Assembly: GCA_025060475.1 (NCBI GenBank)
Contig: JANXBZ010000007.1
Span: forward strand, 1 to 64,000
From: Dictyoglomus sp.
Lineage (GTDB): Bacteria > Dictyoglomota > Dictyoglomia > Dictyoglomales > Dictyoglomaceae
Reading direction: 5' to 3'
Length of the DNA stretch: 64,000 nt
The translations under genes and the position numbers were made by a program. Every line of letters begins with the position of its first letter. Position 1 is the stretch's first letter. Under the pieces are notes generated by a model. That model saw nothing but the letters and a program-made list of their open reading frames with translations. It did not search any database and was not told the origin of the DNA. Positions 9,767 through 18,508 of the stretch are shown in pieces.

Positions 9767-9794
9767 ATTATAAATTCTATCTCATAATTGTCAA
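9767..9794 (-). promoter_or_regulatory. Consensus promoter of tRNA-Leu, inside the recA 3' end
   Basis: The minus strand has TTGACA (9794-9789), a 16-nt spacer, then TATAAT (9772-9767). Both hexamers match the sigma-70 consensus. Predicted start is about 9760, 9 nt before the mature tRNA. The -35 hexamer overlaps the last codons of recA, whose stop is at 9791. Confidence 0.88.
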
Positions 9795-10831
9795 GATTTT
9801 GTTGTGGTCTTTTTAGAAGATTTTTCTTCTACTATTGAAGGTTCCTCTATTCCCCAGACTTTTCTAATTTCCTTTTCTATCTCATCTGCAATTTCCGGAT
9901 GATCCCTTAAGTAAGTTTTTGCATTTTCACGTCCCTGTAATCTTATATCTTTATATATATACCAAGTTCCACTCTTCTCAATAATCTTTGTTTCTATACC
10001 TGCATCTAAAATACAACCTTCCCTTGAAATTCCCTCTCCATAGATCAAATCGAATTCTCCTTCTTTAAAGGGAGGAGCAACTTTATTTTTAACAACTTTT
10101 ACCTTTACTCGAGTTCCTGTAACTTCACTTCCTTCCTTCATTGACTCTGCCTTTCTCACTTCAATTCTAACTGATGCATAAAACTTTAATGCTCTTCCTC
10201 CAGGGGTTGTCTCAGGGTTTCCAAAGAATGTCCCTACTTTTTCTCTAAGCTGATTAATAAATATCGCTACTGTTTTTGATTTACTAATAACTCCTGTAAG
10301 TTTTCTTAATGCCTGAGACATTAAACGAGCTTGCAATCCAATAAAGGCGTCTCCCATTTCTCCTTCTAGCTCTGCACGAGGCACCAATGCAGCAACAGAG
10401 TCTATAACAATTACATCTACTGCCCCACTTCTTACAAGAATCTCTGCAATTTCTAAAGCTTGCTCCCCTGTATCAGGTTGAGAGATAAGAAGATTTTCCA
10501 GGTTTACTCCCAGTTTTTTCGCATAATTAGGATCCAATGCATGCTCTGCATCTATAAAGGCAGCAACTCCACCCCTTTTTTGTGCAGATGCAATAATTTG
10601 CAAGGCAACTGTTGTTTTTCCCGAACCTTCGGGCCCATAAAGTTCAATAATTCTTCCTCTAGGAACTCCTCCAACTCCTAAAGCATAATCCAAAGTAAGA
10701 ATTCCTGTAGGAATTACCTCTACCTGGAAGCGTTCTGTGCTTCCCAAACGCATTATGGAACCTTTCCCAAACTCTTTTTCTATTTGAGATATGGCAGCCT
10801 CTAAACTCTTTTCCTTATCAATTTCCTTCAT
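9791..10831 (-). CDS. recA: Recombinase RecA
   Basis: A 346-residue RecA that forms filaments on single-stranded DNA for strand exchange and repressor autocleavage. It has Walker A GPEGSGKT (about 66-73), Walker [13 protein letters not shown], the L2-region [20 protein letters not shown] and [14 protein letters not shown]. The C-terminal tail is short and basic rather than the acidic tail of enteric RecA. The start at 10831 is chosen because AAAGGAG precedes it and [19 protein letters not shown] is the usual N-terminus; the in-frame ATG at 10879 would add 16 unusual residues. I see no obvious LexA box in the 61 nt before it. It follows plsY in the same direction. Confidence 0.97.
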   Translation of the reverse strand: MKEIDKEKSLEAAISQIEKEFGKGSIMRLGSTERFQVEVIPTGILTLDYALGVGGVPRGRIIELYGPEGSGKTTVALQIIASAQKRGGVAAFIDAEHALDPNYAKKLGVNLENLLISQPDTGEQALEIAEILVRSGAVDVIVIDSVAALVPRAELEGEMGDAFIGLQARLMSQALRKLTGVISKSKTVAIFINQLREKVGTFFGNPETTPGGRALKFYASVRIEVRKAESMKEGSEVTGTRVKVKVVKNKVAPPFKEGEFDLIYGEGISREGCILDAGIETKIIEKSGTWYIYKDIRLQGRENAKTYLRDHPEIADEIEKEIRKVWGIEEPSIVEEKSSKKTTTKS

Positions 10832-10892
10832 TTTTTTTACTCCTTTTATAAACAGTTTCTGAAATAAGTTTAACAACAAAAGAACAATTCTG

Positions 10893-11501
10893 TCAATTTT
10901 TACTCTTATTAAACCATTCTATCTTGTTTTCTTTTCCTTTTATTAATCTTTTTATATTAGGTATATGGCGAAAGATAATGAATAAGCCTACAAGAATTGA
11001 ACCTATCAGATATTCTTTAGGTGGTCTTTCCAAATAATATAGAATAAAAGGAAAAATTATTGAGCAAGTTATAGAAGCTACAGATTTATATTTTGTCAAA
11101 AAAGCAATCAATATTCCAAGAGGAAGAATAAGAGAGGTTGCCTTTGGAAAAAGATAAAGAAGAATTCCAAAACTCACCCCTACACTTCTTCCTCCTTTAA
11201 AATTAGCAAATAAGGGATAGGAATGACCGATTATGGCAAATCCTGCAGAAAGAAGAGTAAATAAATAATCCTTGGGAACAATTCTTTGAGTAAGAAAAAT
11301 TGTTAAAACTCCTTTTCCTACATCCATTACTCCAGTAATAATTGCAGGACCCCATCCTAAAGTTCTTAATACGTTCGTTGCGCCAAGATTTCCACTCCCA
11401 TAATTTCGGACGTCAATCCCTTTCCATAATTTTCCCACAATTAAAGCACTGGGAATGGAACCTAGAAGATAGCCTAAAAAAAGAATAATTACCTTTTCCA
11501 T
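10893..11501 (-). CDS. plsY: Acyl-phosphate:glycerol-3-phosphate acyltransferase PlsY
   Basis: A 202-residue integral membrane enzyme that makes lysophosphatidate from acyl-phosphate and glycerol-3-phosphate. The family marks are [13 protein letters not shown] near the N-terminus, [17 protein letters not shown] (about residues 30-46), [16 protein letters not shown] and a late [10 protein letters not shown]. Its ATG shares a base with the der stop (TAATG), indicating coupled translation. Two PlsC-like acyltransferases lie upstream in the same operon and would supply the next acylation step. No plsX is visible in the window. Confidence 0.95.
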   Translation of the reverse strand: MEKVIILFLGYLLGSIPSALIVGKLWKGIDVRNYGSGNLGATNVLRTLGWGPAIITGVMDVGKGVLTIFLTQRIVPKDYLFTLLSAGFAIIGHSYPLFANFKGGRSVGVSFGILLYLFPKATSLILPLGILIAFLTKYKSVASITCSIIFPFILYYLERPPKEYLIGSILVGLFIIFRHIPNIKRLIKGKENKIEWFNKSKN

Positions 11502-12838
11502 TATGTTCTACCTCTTACTTCAAATATTAAAGGTGTCCCTATAAAAGAGAAATAATCTCGAAATTCATTCTCAAGAAAGTTTATAACATTTGATTTAACA
11601 AGTTCAGGATAATTTACAAAGAGAATAAATCTAGGGGGAGCTATATCTACCTGAGTTATATAGAAAAACTTAAGAAGTTTACCCTTTTTGCTAAAATTGA
11701 CTTTTTCTACAATTTCTCTTAAAGCTTGGTTTAACTGCGATGTGGGAATTCTAATATTTCTTATGGAATATAGTTTCTCAACCCATGGAATGATTTTTTT
11801 TACATTATAATTTTTTATAGCGGATGTAAAAATATATGGAAAATAATCAAAAGGTTCCAATTGAATTTTTAAAGTTTTTTCTAATTCTCTTCTTGCATTT
11901 AAAGAAGGAATAAGATCAGTTTTGTTGAAAATAATAAGACATGACTTACCTTTCTCTTCAATATAATGTAAAATCCTTTTTTCTTGTTCCCTTATTCCAA
12001 TAGAAAGATCTATTACCATTAAAACTACATCAACTTTTTTTACTGTTTGTAGTGCCTTTCTTACTGATAATTCTTCTAATCCCTCTTCAACCCTCGACGG
12101 TCTCCTTAATCCAGGAGTATCTACAATTATATATTTTCTACCATTATATTCCCAAAGAATATCTATAGCATCTCTTGTAGTTCCCGGAATTTCACTAACA
12201 ATATTTCTATATTTACCAATAAGAGCATTAAGAAGAGATGATTTTCCACTATTTGGTCTTCCCACAAAAGCAAATTTTATAACCTTTTCTTGCTCCTCTT
12301 TAATTTTAGAATAGGGAAGATATTCTAAAATTTTTGAAATTAATTCATCTAAATTATCTTTATGAAGAGCGGATATAGGAAGAATATTCTCAAATCCAAG
12401 AGATGTATATACTGCTAGATACTCTTCTCTATCAATTCTTCCTTCCATTTTATTTACCACTAAAATCACTGTCTTACTTGCTTTTCTCAAAATATCTGCA
12501 AATTCTAAATCTAAGCTTGTTAATTCTTCTCTTCCATCTACAACAAAAATTAGAAGATCACTAGTATTAATCACTTCTAAAATTCTCTCTTGAAGTATAT
12601 TACTTAAGGAATCTGATAGCCCCCATCCAGCAGTATCTATTATATAAAAAAATTTTCCCTCATATTCACAAAGATGAACTAAAGGATCTCTTGTAACTCC
12701 TGGAATATCTGCAGTAATGGCCTTATTTTCTCCTGAAATTCTATTAAAAAGAGTCGACTTTCCAACGTTTGGTCTTCCCAAGATGCTTACTACAGGAATG
12801 TCTTCTCTTAAATATAATAAATCTCTAAAGGAAACCAT
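11501..12838 (-). CDS. der: Ribosome-assembly GTPase Der (EngA)
   Basis: A 445-residue protein with the tandem GTPase arrangement unique to Der: first G domain with GRPNVGKS (21-28) and DTAG, second with GRPNSGKS (about 190) and DTPG, then a C-terminal KH-like domain ending in EVRGRT. It assists 50S subunit maturation. The ATG at 12838 lies inside the 3' end of ispH (31-nt overlap). GTTGAGAGA precedes it as a modest ribosome-binding site. Confidence 0.96.
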   Translation of the reverse strand: MVSFRDLLYLREDIPVVSILGRPNVGKSTLFNRISGENKAITADIPGVTRDPLVHLCEYEGKFFYIIDTAGWGLSDSLSNILQERILEVINTSDLLIFVVDGREELTSLDLEFADILRKASKTVILVVNKMEGRIDREEYLAVYTSLGFENILPISALHKDNLDELISKILEYLPYSKIKEEQEKVIKFAFVGRPNSGKSSLLNALIGKYRNIVSEIPGTTRDAIDILWEYNGRKYIIVDTPGLRRPSRVEEGLEELSVRKALQTVKKVDVVLMVIDLSIGIREQEKRILHYIEEKGKSCLIIFNKTDLIPSLNARRELEKTLKIQLEPFDYFPYIFTSAIKNYNVKKIIPWVEKLYSIRNIRIPTSQLNQALREIVEKVNFSKKGKLLKFFYITQVDIAPPRFILFVNYPELVKSNVINFLENEFRDYFSFIGTPLIFEVRGRT

Positions 12839-13659
12839 TCTCTCAACCTTTCTACAACATCATTTATAAAAGAATCAGGAGTTGAAGTTCCACTTATTAT
12901 ACCTATTTTATCTTCCTCTTTAAACCAATTTTTCTCCAATTCTTCAATATTTTCTATATGATAAGCTCTTTTATATTTTTTAGCTATTTGAAATAATCGC
13001 TTTGTATTTGCGCTATTTTTCCCTCCCAAAACTAAAATAGTATCTAAATCCTTTGAAAGATAATCTAATTTTCTCTGTCTTTCTTCTACTTCAGGACATA
13101 TAGTATTAAATATTCTTATTTCTTTTCCTTTATCTAAAATTTTATCTATTATTTTTTTCACGTCTTCCCAATTTTGAGTAGTTTGGGAAACAACTCCAAT
13201 TCTGGGAAATTTTTCTATCTTATCTAAATCTTCAATTTTTTGGATTACAACTCCTTTTCCATTAGTATAACTTAGAATACCTTTAACCTCTGGATGATTT
13301 TCTTCTCCTATAATAATTACCTTATATCCATTTTTTGTTAAAAATTCTGAAAGAATTTGAACTCTTTTTACTAAAGAACATGTGGCATCAAAAATTTCAT
13401 TCCCTAAATTTTTATATTCTTCAAGTTCTTCCTTTGGCAATCCATGAGCTCTAATTATCAAAACTTTATTTCTCGGCTTTTCTCTTGAATCCCACATCTT
13501 TATATTTTTAAAAGCCAGCTCTTCTATTACTCTTGGATTATGAACTAAAGTTCCTAGGGTAAAAACTTCTTCCTTTTCACCCCTTATTTTCATAGCTAAA
13601 TTTATAGATTTTCTGACACCAGAACAAAAACCTATAGGAGTTATTAAAAATATTTTCAT
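12808..13659 (-). CDS. ispH: 4-hydroxy-3-methylbut-2-enyl diphosphate reductase IspH
   Basis: A 283-residue [4Fe-4S] enzyme performing the last MEP-pathway step, making IPP and DMAPP. The three cluster cysteines are visible: Cys12 in GFCSGV, Cys94 in DATCSLV, and Cys188 in TICPEVEERQ. The substrate-loop Glu/His set (EENHPEV) and SQTTQ are present. Length is typical of the single-domain form without the S1-domain fusion seen in some Firmicutes. It overlaps plsC by 4 nt upstream and der by 31 nt downstream. Confidence 0.95.
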   Translation of the reverse strand: MKIFLITPIGFCSGVRKSINLAMKIRGEKEEVFTLGTLVHNPRVIEELAFKNIKMWDSREKPRNKVLIIRAHGLPKEELEEYKNLGNEIFDATCSLVKRVQILSEFLTKNGYKVIIIGEENHPEVKGILSYTNGKGVVIQKIEDLDKIEKFPRIGVVSQTTQNWEDVKKIIDKILDKGKEIRIFNTICPEVEERQRKLDYLSKDLDTILVLGGKNSANTKRLFQIAKKYKRAYHIENIEELEKNWFKEEDKIGIISGTSTPDSFINDVVERLREWFPLEIYYI

Positions 13660-14282
13660 TTTATTAATGTTGATATTGACTCTTTCATTTTTTGATTTAT
13701 TTTTACAATATCTTCCTTTGTTGGCTTTAAAATCTTAGGAACTTCTATAGGCTTTCCTATTTTAACTATAACCTTGTAATTGAATTTTGGAAATTTTCTC
13801 CCTCTACCCCATATTTTATCAGTTCCAATAATTCCTATAGGCACAATTTTAAGACCATACTGAAGAGCTAAAGTTGCTGCACCAGCCTTAAAAGATAGTA
13901 AACCCTTATCAGGATTTATATTTCTTGTTCCCTCTGGAAAAATTACTAATATATTTTTTTTCTCAATTAACTCCTTTATCTTTTTCCAAGATTCCTTTTT
14001 GAATTCCTTTCTATTAACATTAACTGCTCCCAGCCATTCTAAGAAGGGTCTTGCAATGGAGAATTTAAAGATTTCTTCTTTAGCCAGATAATAAAGTCTA
14101 AAATCATAAATAGCTCCAATTAAAATAGGATCTAGAAGACTTAAATGATTTGCAGTAATAAGATAAGGAGGATTAGGAAGATTCTCTATTCCATATACTT
14201 TATATCCCCAAATAATTTTTAATAGGATCCGGACAATATATGCAAGGAATTTATAAAAAAACTTAGATATTTTTTTCATCAT
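13656..14282 (-). CDS. 1-acyl-sn-glycerol-3-phosphate acyltransferase (PlsC family), copy 1
   Basis: A 208-residue membrane-associated acyltransferase. The catalytic NHLSLLD motif (Asn45, His46, Asp51) follows an N-terminal hydrophobic helix. The substrate motif FPEGTRN is near residue 115 and IPIG near 148. It would convert lysophosphatidate to phosphatidate using acyl donors. It is one of two adjacent, clearly divergent paralogues, which might differ in acyl preference. It overlaps the neighbouring genes by 4-20 nt. The start has two consecutive Met codons. Confidence 0.9.
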   Translation of the reverse strand: MMKKISKFFYKFLAYIVRILLKIIWGYKVYGIENLPNPPYLITANHLSLLDPILIGAIYDFRLYYLAKEEIFKFSIARPFLEWLGAVNVNRKEFKKESWKKIKELIEKKNILVIFPEGTRNINPDKGLLSFKAGAATLALQYGLKIVPIGIIGTDKIWGRGRKFPKFNYKVIVKIGKPIEVPKILKPTKEDIVKINQKMKESISTLIK

Positions 14283-14913
14283 ATTCTCGTAGATTTTTTA
14301 TATGTTCCATAATTAAACTAGTAAATTTTTCTTCATTCTCTTTTGTTTTTTCAAACTCATAATATACAGGATTTCCAAAAATAACTTTTAACTTCCCTTT
14401 TAAACGGGGAACTTTTTTCTCAGGAGGCCATATTTTATATGCCCCAATAATAGCAGTAGGTATAACAGGAACATTTCTACGGGAAGCAAAATATCCAACT
14501 CCTCTTCTTGGACCTTTTGTTTTATTTGAAAATTTTCTTGTTCCTTCAGGAAATATCACTAGAACATTTCCTTCATCTAAAGCTTTAAATACTTTTAATA
14601 TTGCAGACTTCTCTGGATGTTCTCTTGTCACAGGAATTCCTCCTAAAAATTTTGCTATTCTTCCCCATATAGGATAATCAAATCTTTCAATCTTCCCAAG
14701 AGCTTTAACTAAGCGTGGAACTACTGATGCTACTGCTAAAATATCTAAGCTACTCTCATGATTCGGAGCAATAATGACAGGCCCCTTTTTGGGAATATTT
14801 TCTAATCCCTTTACTTCAAGTTTATAAAGACTCCTTAGAAGAATTCTAAAAAGTAAAGCTAATTCTTTATATATTATAGCTTGAAAAATATTGTTATAGT
14901 TCCTCCTTTTCAT
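14263..14913 (-). CDS. 1-acyl-sn-glycerol-3-phosphate acyltransferase (PlsC family), copy 2
   Basis: An acyltransferase of about 216 residues with NHESSLD (the HxxxxD motif), the loop FPEGTRKF and the PVIPTAIIGAYKIWPP block typical of PlsC. The start is unclear. ATG 14913 overlaps the upstream permease by 20 nt and has a poor ribosome-binding site. An AAAAGGAGG lies just after that ATG and could direct initiation at a rare codon near 14885. An earlier ATG at 14964 would add 17 residues overlapping the permease. It pairs with copy 1 and PlsY in phospholipid synthesis. Confidence 0.88.
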   Translation of the reverse strand: MKRRNYNNIFQAIIYKELALLFRILLRSLYKLEVKGLENIPKKGPVIIAPNHESSLDILAVASVVPRLVKALGKIERFDYPIWGRIAKFLGGIPVTREHPEKSAILKVFKALDEGNVLVIFPEGTRKFSNKTKGPRRGVGYFASRRNVPVIPTAIIGAYKIWPPEKKVPRLKGKLKVIFGNPVYYEFEKTKENEEKFTSLIMEHIKNLREYDEKNI

Positions 14914-15820
14914 AAGGAATACCGTCAGCTGCTGGAGCAGTTGCTTTTCCAACAACACCCGCAAGAATTAACATAGTAAGAATGTAAGGAATCATTTGAA
15001 TAAACTGAGTAGGAATTCCTACTCCTTCCAATCGCATTCTTATTGCCTCTGCTAAACCAAAGAGAAGGCATGCCCCTAAAGATCCAAATGGAGTCCATTT
15101 ACCAAAAATCATTGCGGCTAAAGCAATAAATCCTCTTCCTACTGTCATGGTTTCCACAAAAACTCTTGCATGTTCCAAAGATAAAAATGCTCCTCCTACT
15201 CCTCCAAGAAATCCACTTATAAGGACTGCAATATATCTATATAGATACACATTTATTCCCAAAGTATCTGCAGCATGAGGATTTTCCCCTACCGATCTTA
15301 ACCTTAAACCAAATACTGTTTTAAACAATATAAAATGAGAAAAAATGACAGTAAAGAACATTATAATAATTAGAGGAGAAAGATTTAAAAAAAGTTTACC
15401 AATACCAGGAATTGAAGATAAACCTGGAATAGACCAGGGAGCTAATCCTTCTAAGTGGGGGGAGGATCCCGCTGCTTTAAAAATTAAACGAGATAAGAAA
15501 GTAGTACCTCCTGTTGCTAGCATATTTAAAGCAACACCGCTTACAATTTGATTAACTTTAAAGTTAATAGAGACGATTGCATGAATCAAAGAAAGAAAGG
15601 TTCCAAATATTCCTGCCATAAAAATGGCAAACCAAGGATTTTTAAAAAAGTAGACAAATACTGCTGCAAAAAAAGCACCTACAAGCATTATTCCTTCTAA
15701 AGCAATATTCACAACTCCACTTCTTTCTGAATATACTCCCCCCAGAGAAGCAAAAGCTAAAGGTGTTGCCATTCTTATTGCAGAAGCTATAGTCTCCCAA
15801 GAAAAGAGAGCAGAAATCAT
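14894..15820 (-). CDS. BMP-type (nucleoside/simple sugar) ABC transporter permease, NupQ-like
   Basis: A 308-residue permease of the BPD_transp_2 family with about 8-9 membrane segments. The N-terminal RMATPLAFASLGGVYSERSG followed by VNIALEGIMLVGAF is diagnostic of the second permease of BMP/nucleoside systems. GINVYLYRY and GFLGGVGGAFLSLEH are also characteristic. It acts with the permease, ATPase and binding protein encoded just upstream. ATG 15820 directly follows the preceding stop and uses AAGGAGG inside the end of that gene. Confidence 0.92.
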   Translation of the reverse strand: MISALFSWETIASAIRMATPLAFASLGGVYSERSGVVNIALEGIMLVGAFFAAVFVYFFKNPWFAIFMAGIFGTFLSLIHAIVSINFKVNQIVSGVALNMLATGGTTFLSRLIFKAAGSSPHLEGLAPWSIPGLSSIPGIGKLFLNLSPLIIIMFFTVIFSHFILFKTVFGLRLRSVGENPHAADTLGINVYLYRYIAVLISGFLGGVGGAFLSLEHARVFVETMTVGRGFIALAAMIFGKWTPFGSLGACLLFGLAEAIRMRLEGVGIPTQFIQMIPYILTMLILAGVVGKATAPAADGIPYEKEEL

Positions 15821-16912
15821 TTAAAATTTCCTCCTTCTCATAATCATCCTTGTAAATATTTCATTTCCTACTGCAACAGTAATAATAATTAACGCTTGTA
15901 ATATTGATATAATTTCCCTTGGTATATGAGTAAATACATCCATACCAATTGCCATTCTATATAAAGCTCCAAAGAGTAAAGAAGCAAAAAGAATCCCAAC
16001 AGGATGATTCTTTCCTAATAATGCTACAGCAATACCAGTAAATCCCAGTCCATGAGAAAAATTATCAAGAAATCTATGTCTATATCCTAAAACATCATTA
16101 ATACTTGCCAATCCAGCTAACGCTCCAGAAAGAAACATTGTTTTTATTATAGTTCTTTGTATGTTTATTCCACCATTTTCTGCTGCCAAGGAATTACTTC
16201 CTACTGCTCTAATTTCGTATCCAATTTTGGTCCTCCATAAAAGATAATAAACCAGAATAAGCATAAAAAGACTAATAAATAAAGAAGCATTAACAGGATT
16301 GCTTTCGGGAATATTTATTCCAAATTTTTGAAAGAAGCCTCCTAAACGAGGTAAAGTCGCAGACGGAGGAAGTTCTGCGGTCTGAGGTAGAGGATAAACC
16401 ACTCCAGTCTCTCTTACTACGTTTACTACTAGGTAATTTGTTAAGGCATACGCAATCCAATTCATCATAATAGTATTTATAACTTCATGAACTCCTAGTT
16501 TAGCCTTTAAAAAACCAGGAATTCCTGCCCATATCATTCCTCCTACCATCGCGGATAATAAAACAATAGGAAAATGAATAATCCAAGGCATTTTAGGTAA
16601 CGAAAGACCAACTACAGCGGAAAGTAATCCTCCCACTAATAACTGACCTTCTACTCCGATATTAAACAATCCACCCTTAAAGGCAACTGCAACAGCCAAA
16701 CCTGCTAAAATTAAAGAAGTGGAATTAAATAGAACATATCCCCATCCTATGGGATTTCCTAAAGCAAAACCTATCACTTGAGCATATATTTCAATAGGAT
16801 TGTATCCAAGAGATAAAATTACAAATCCTCCTAATATTAAAGCTAAAAGGACTGAAAATAAAGGACTTAATATATTCCATAATAGACCTTTCATAAAAGA
16901 ATCTTCTTTCAA
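15821..16912 (-). CDS. BMP-type (nucleoside/simple sugar) ABC transporter permease, NupP-like
   Basis: A 363-residue BPD_transp_2 permease, longer than its partner, with AFKGGLFNIGVEGQLLVGGL and KAKLGVHEVINTIMMNWIA as family marks and about 9-10 membrane helices. The start is TTG at 16912, supported by GGAGG 7 nt upstream; an ATG six codons later is an alternative. It overlaps the ATPase stop by 4 nt. The substrate is most likely nucleosides by analogy with PnrA/Nup systems, but the sequence alone does not prove it. Confidence 0.92.
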   Translation of the reverse strand: MKEDSFMKGLLWNILSPLFSVLLALILGGFVILSLGYNPIEIYAQVIGFALGNPIGWGYVLFNSTSLILAGLAVAVAFKGGLFNIGVEGQLLVGGLLSAVVGLSLPKMPWIIHFPIVLLSAMVGGMIWAGIPGFLKAKLGVHEVINTIMMNWIAYALTNYLVVNVVRETGVVYPLPQTAELPPSATLPRLGGFFQKFGINIPESNPVNASLFISLFMLILVYYLLWRTKIGYEIRAVGSNSLAAENGGINIQRTIIKTMFLSGALAGLASINDVLGYRHRFLDNFSHGLGFTGIAVALLGKNHPVGILFASLLFGALYRMAIGMDVFTHIPREIISILQALIIITVAVGNEIFTRMIMRRRKF

Positions 16913-18441
16913 ACTAAAGCCTCCTTTTCTAAATCTTGTTTTTTAATTCCCATCATATAATATCCTAATTCTTTTTCATCAATATCCTTGTTGTAAAAGG
17001 AACCAACTATTTTCCCATTATACATAACTAAAATTCTATCACTTAAATTTAAAATCTCATCTAAATCTGCAGAAACGAGAAGAACCGCCTTTCCTTCATC
17101 TCTTAGTTTAACTAAAAGTTTATAAATAAACTCCGTAGCTCCAATATCTAATCCTCGTGTAGGCTGAGAAGCTATAAGAAGATATGGAGAAATACTAATC
17201 TCTCTTCCTGCAACTATTTTTTGTTGATTCCCCCCAGAAAGATTTCTTACTGGAATTTTAACATTTGGAGTTCTTACATCATACTCCTTCACTAAATTTT
17301 CTGCATTATTAAAAATTGCCTTATAATCAAGGAATAATCCCCTTGAAAAATTTGGTAAGTAATGAAGCCCTAATATAGCATTTTCTGCTAAAGAAAAATC
17401 AAGAATAAGTCCTCTTTTATGTCTATCTTCGGGTATATGTCCCAATAAAGCTCTTCGTTTTAAAACTGATTCCTTAGAAACATCTTTTCCTTTTATATAG
17501 ATTTTTCCTTTTTCAATAGGTAATAACCCTACCAACGCCTCAACTAATTCCGATTGTCCATTTCCTTCTACTCCAGCAATTCCTACAATCTCTCCTTCCC
17601 TTATATTAAAACTTACATCTTTAACCGCTATTAAACCTCTCCTGTTTTTTACTGTGAGATTTTCTACCTTCAAGACTTCCTCTCCCGGTTTATAAGAACC
17701 TTTCTCTACTTGCAAAAATACTTCTCTTCCTACCATGAGTTGTGCTAATTCTTGCTTATTAGTCTCTTTTGTATTTAGGGTTTTAACTACCTTTCCTCTT
17801 CTCATAACAGTTACTCTATGAGATATAGCTAAAACTTCATTCAGTTTATGAGAGATAAAAATTATAGTTTTCCCTTGTGCATTTAATTTTTTTAATATAT
17901 TAAAAAGCTCCTCAACCTCTTGGGGAGCTAAAACTGAGGTAGGTTCATCAAGAATTAAAATATCAGCTCCTCTATATAAAAGTTTCAATATTTCAACTCT
18001 CTGAGCTTGACCTACAGAAAGACTCTCTACTTTTGCATTAGGATCTATATTAAATCCTATACTTTCCGATAAGTTCTTTACCTTTAAAACTGCTCTATCG
18101 TAATCCAAAGATAATTTTTTCTTCGGCTCTGATCCAAGAATAATATTTTCCACCACAGTAAAAGGTGGAATTAGCATAAAATGCTGATGAACCATACCAA
18201 TTCCTAGGGAAATAGCAACTTTAGGTTCCGTAATATGTACTTCTTTTCCCCTTATAAATATCTTTCCTTTATCAGGACGATATAATCCATAAAGAATTTT
18301 CATCAAAGTAGATTTTCCTGCACCATTTTCTCCAACAATTGCATGAATCTCTCCTTCTTTGATGGAAAGATTAATACTATCATTTGCTATAACCCCAGGA
18401 AATTTTTTTACAATTCCCTCTAATTTAATAATTTCATTCAC
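16909..18441 (-). CDS. BMP-type ABC transporter ATPase, NupO-like (double ABC cassette)
   Basis: A 510-residue protein with two ABC cassettes. The first has Walker A GENGAGKST, signature LSVGQAQRVE and DEPTSVLAP. The second has a degenerate Walker A GVEGNGQSE (no Lys) and a signature LSGGNQQK followed by ASQPTRGLD instead of DEPT. This asymmetry is normal for the RbsA/NupO family. GTG 18441 is preceded by GGAGG. It follows the binding-protein gene but is separated from it by a strong hairpin, so its expression is probably lower. Confidence 0.93.
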   Translation of the reverse strand: MNEIIKLEGIVKKFPGVIANDSINLSIKEGEIHAIVGENGAGKSTLMKILYGLYRPDKGKIFIRGKEVHITEPKVAISLGIGMVHQHFMLIPPFTVVENIILGSEPKKKLSLDYDRAVLKVKNLSESIGFNIDPNAKVESLSVGQAQRVEILKLLYRGADILILDEPTSVLAPQEVEELFNILKKLNAQGKTIIFISHKLNEVLAISHRVTVMRRGKVVKTLNTKETNKQELAQLMVGREVFLQVEKGSYKPGEEVLKVENLTVKNRRGLIAVKDVSFNIREGEIVGIAGVEGNGQSELVEALVGLLPIEKGKIYIKGKDVSKESVLKRRALLGHIPEDRHKRGLILDFSLAENAILGLHYLPNFSRGLFLDYKAIFNNAENLVKEYDVRTPNVKIPVRNLSGGNQQKIVAGREISISPYLLIASQPTRGLDIGATEFIYKLLVKLRDEGKAVLLVSADLDEILNLSDRILVMYNGKIVGSFYNKDIDEKELGYYMMGIKKQDLEKEALV

Positions 18442-18463
18442 TTCCTAATCCTCCAGTCTTTCA

Positions 18464-18504
18464 AAAAACTCCCCCTGCCGCATATTTAGACAGGGGGAGT
18501 TTTT
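18464..18504 (-). terminator. Strong hairpin between the binding-protein gene and its ABC ATPase
   Basis: A 14-bp perfect stem (AAAAACTCCCCCTG, 18464-18477, with its complement 18491-18504) and 13-nt loop. A-tract and T-tract sides make it look like an intrinsic terminator in both directions. It starts 5 nt after the bmp stop codon and precedes the nupO-like gene in the same direction. It probably acts as a partial terminator or 3' stabiliser, giving more binding protein than transporter. Confidence 0.85.
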
Positions 18505-18508
18505 CGTT

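Noticed and set aside
9628-9816. Plus-strand open frame containing RGRDLNPDG over the tRNA gene
   Set aside because: It is the well-known artefact of translating the antisense strand of a tRNA T-arm; the tRNA-Leu structure explains the DNA.
16909-18441. Damaged second ABC cassette in the nupO-like gene
   Set aside because: The altered Walker A and missing DEPT motif of the second half are normal in RbsA/NupO-type double ATPases.
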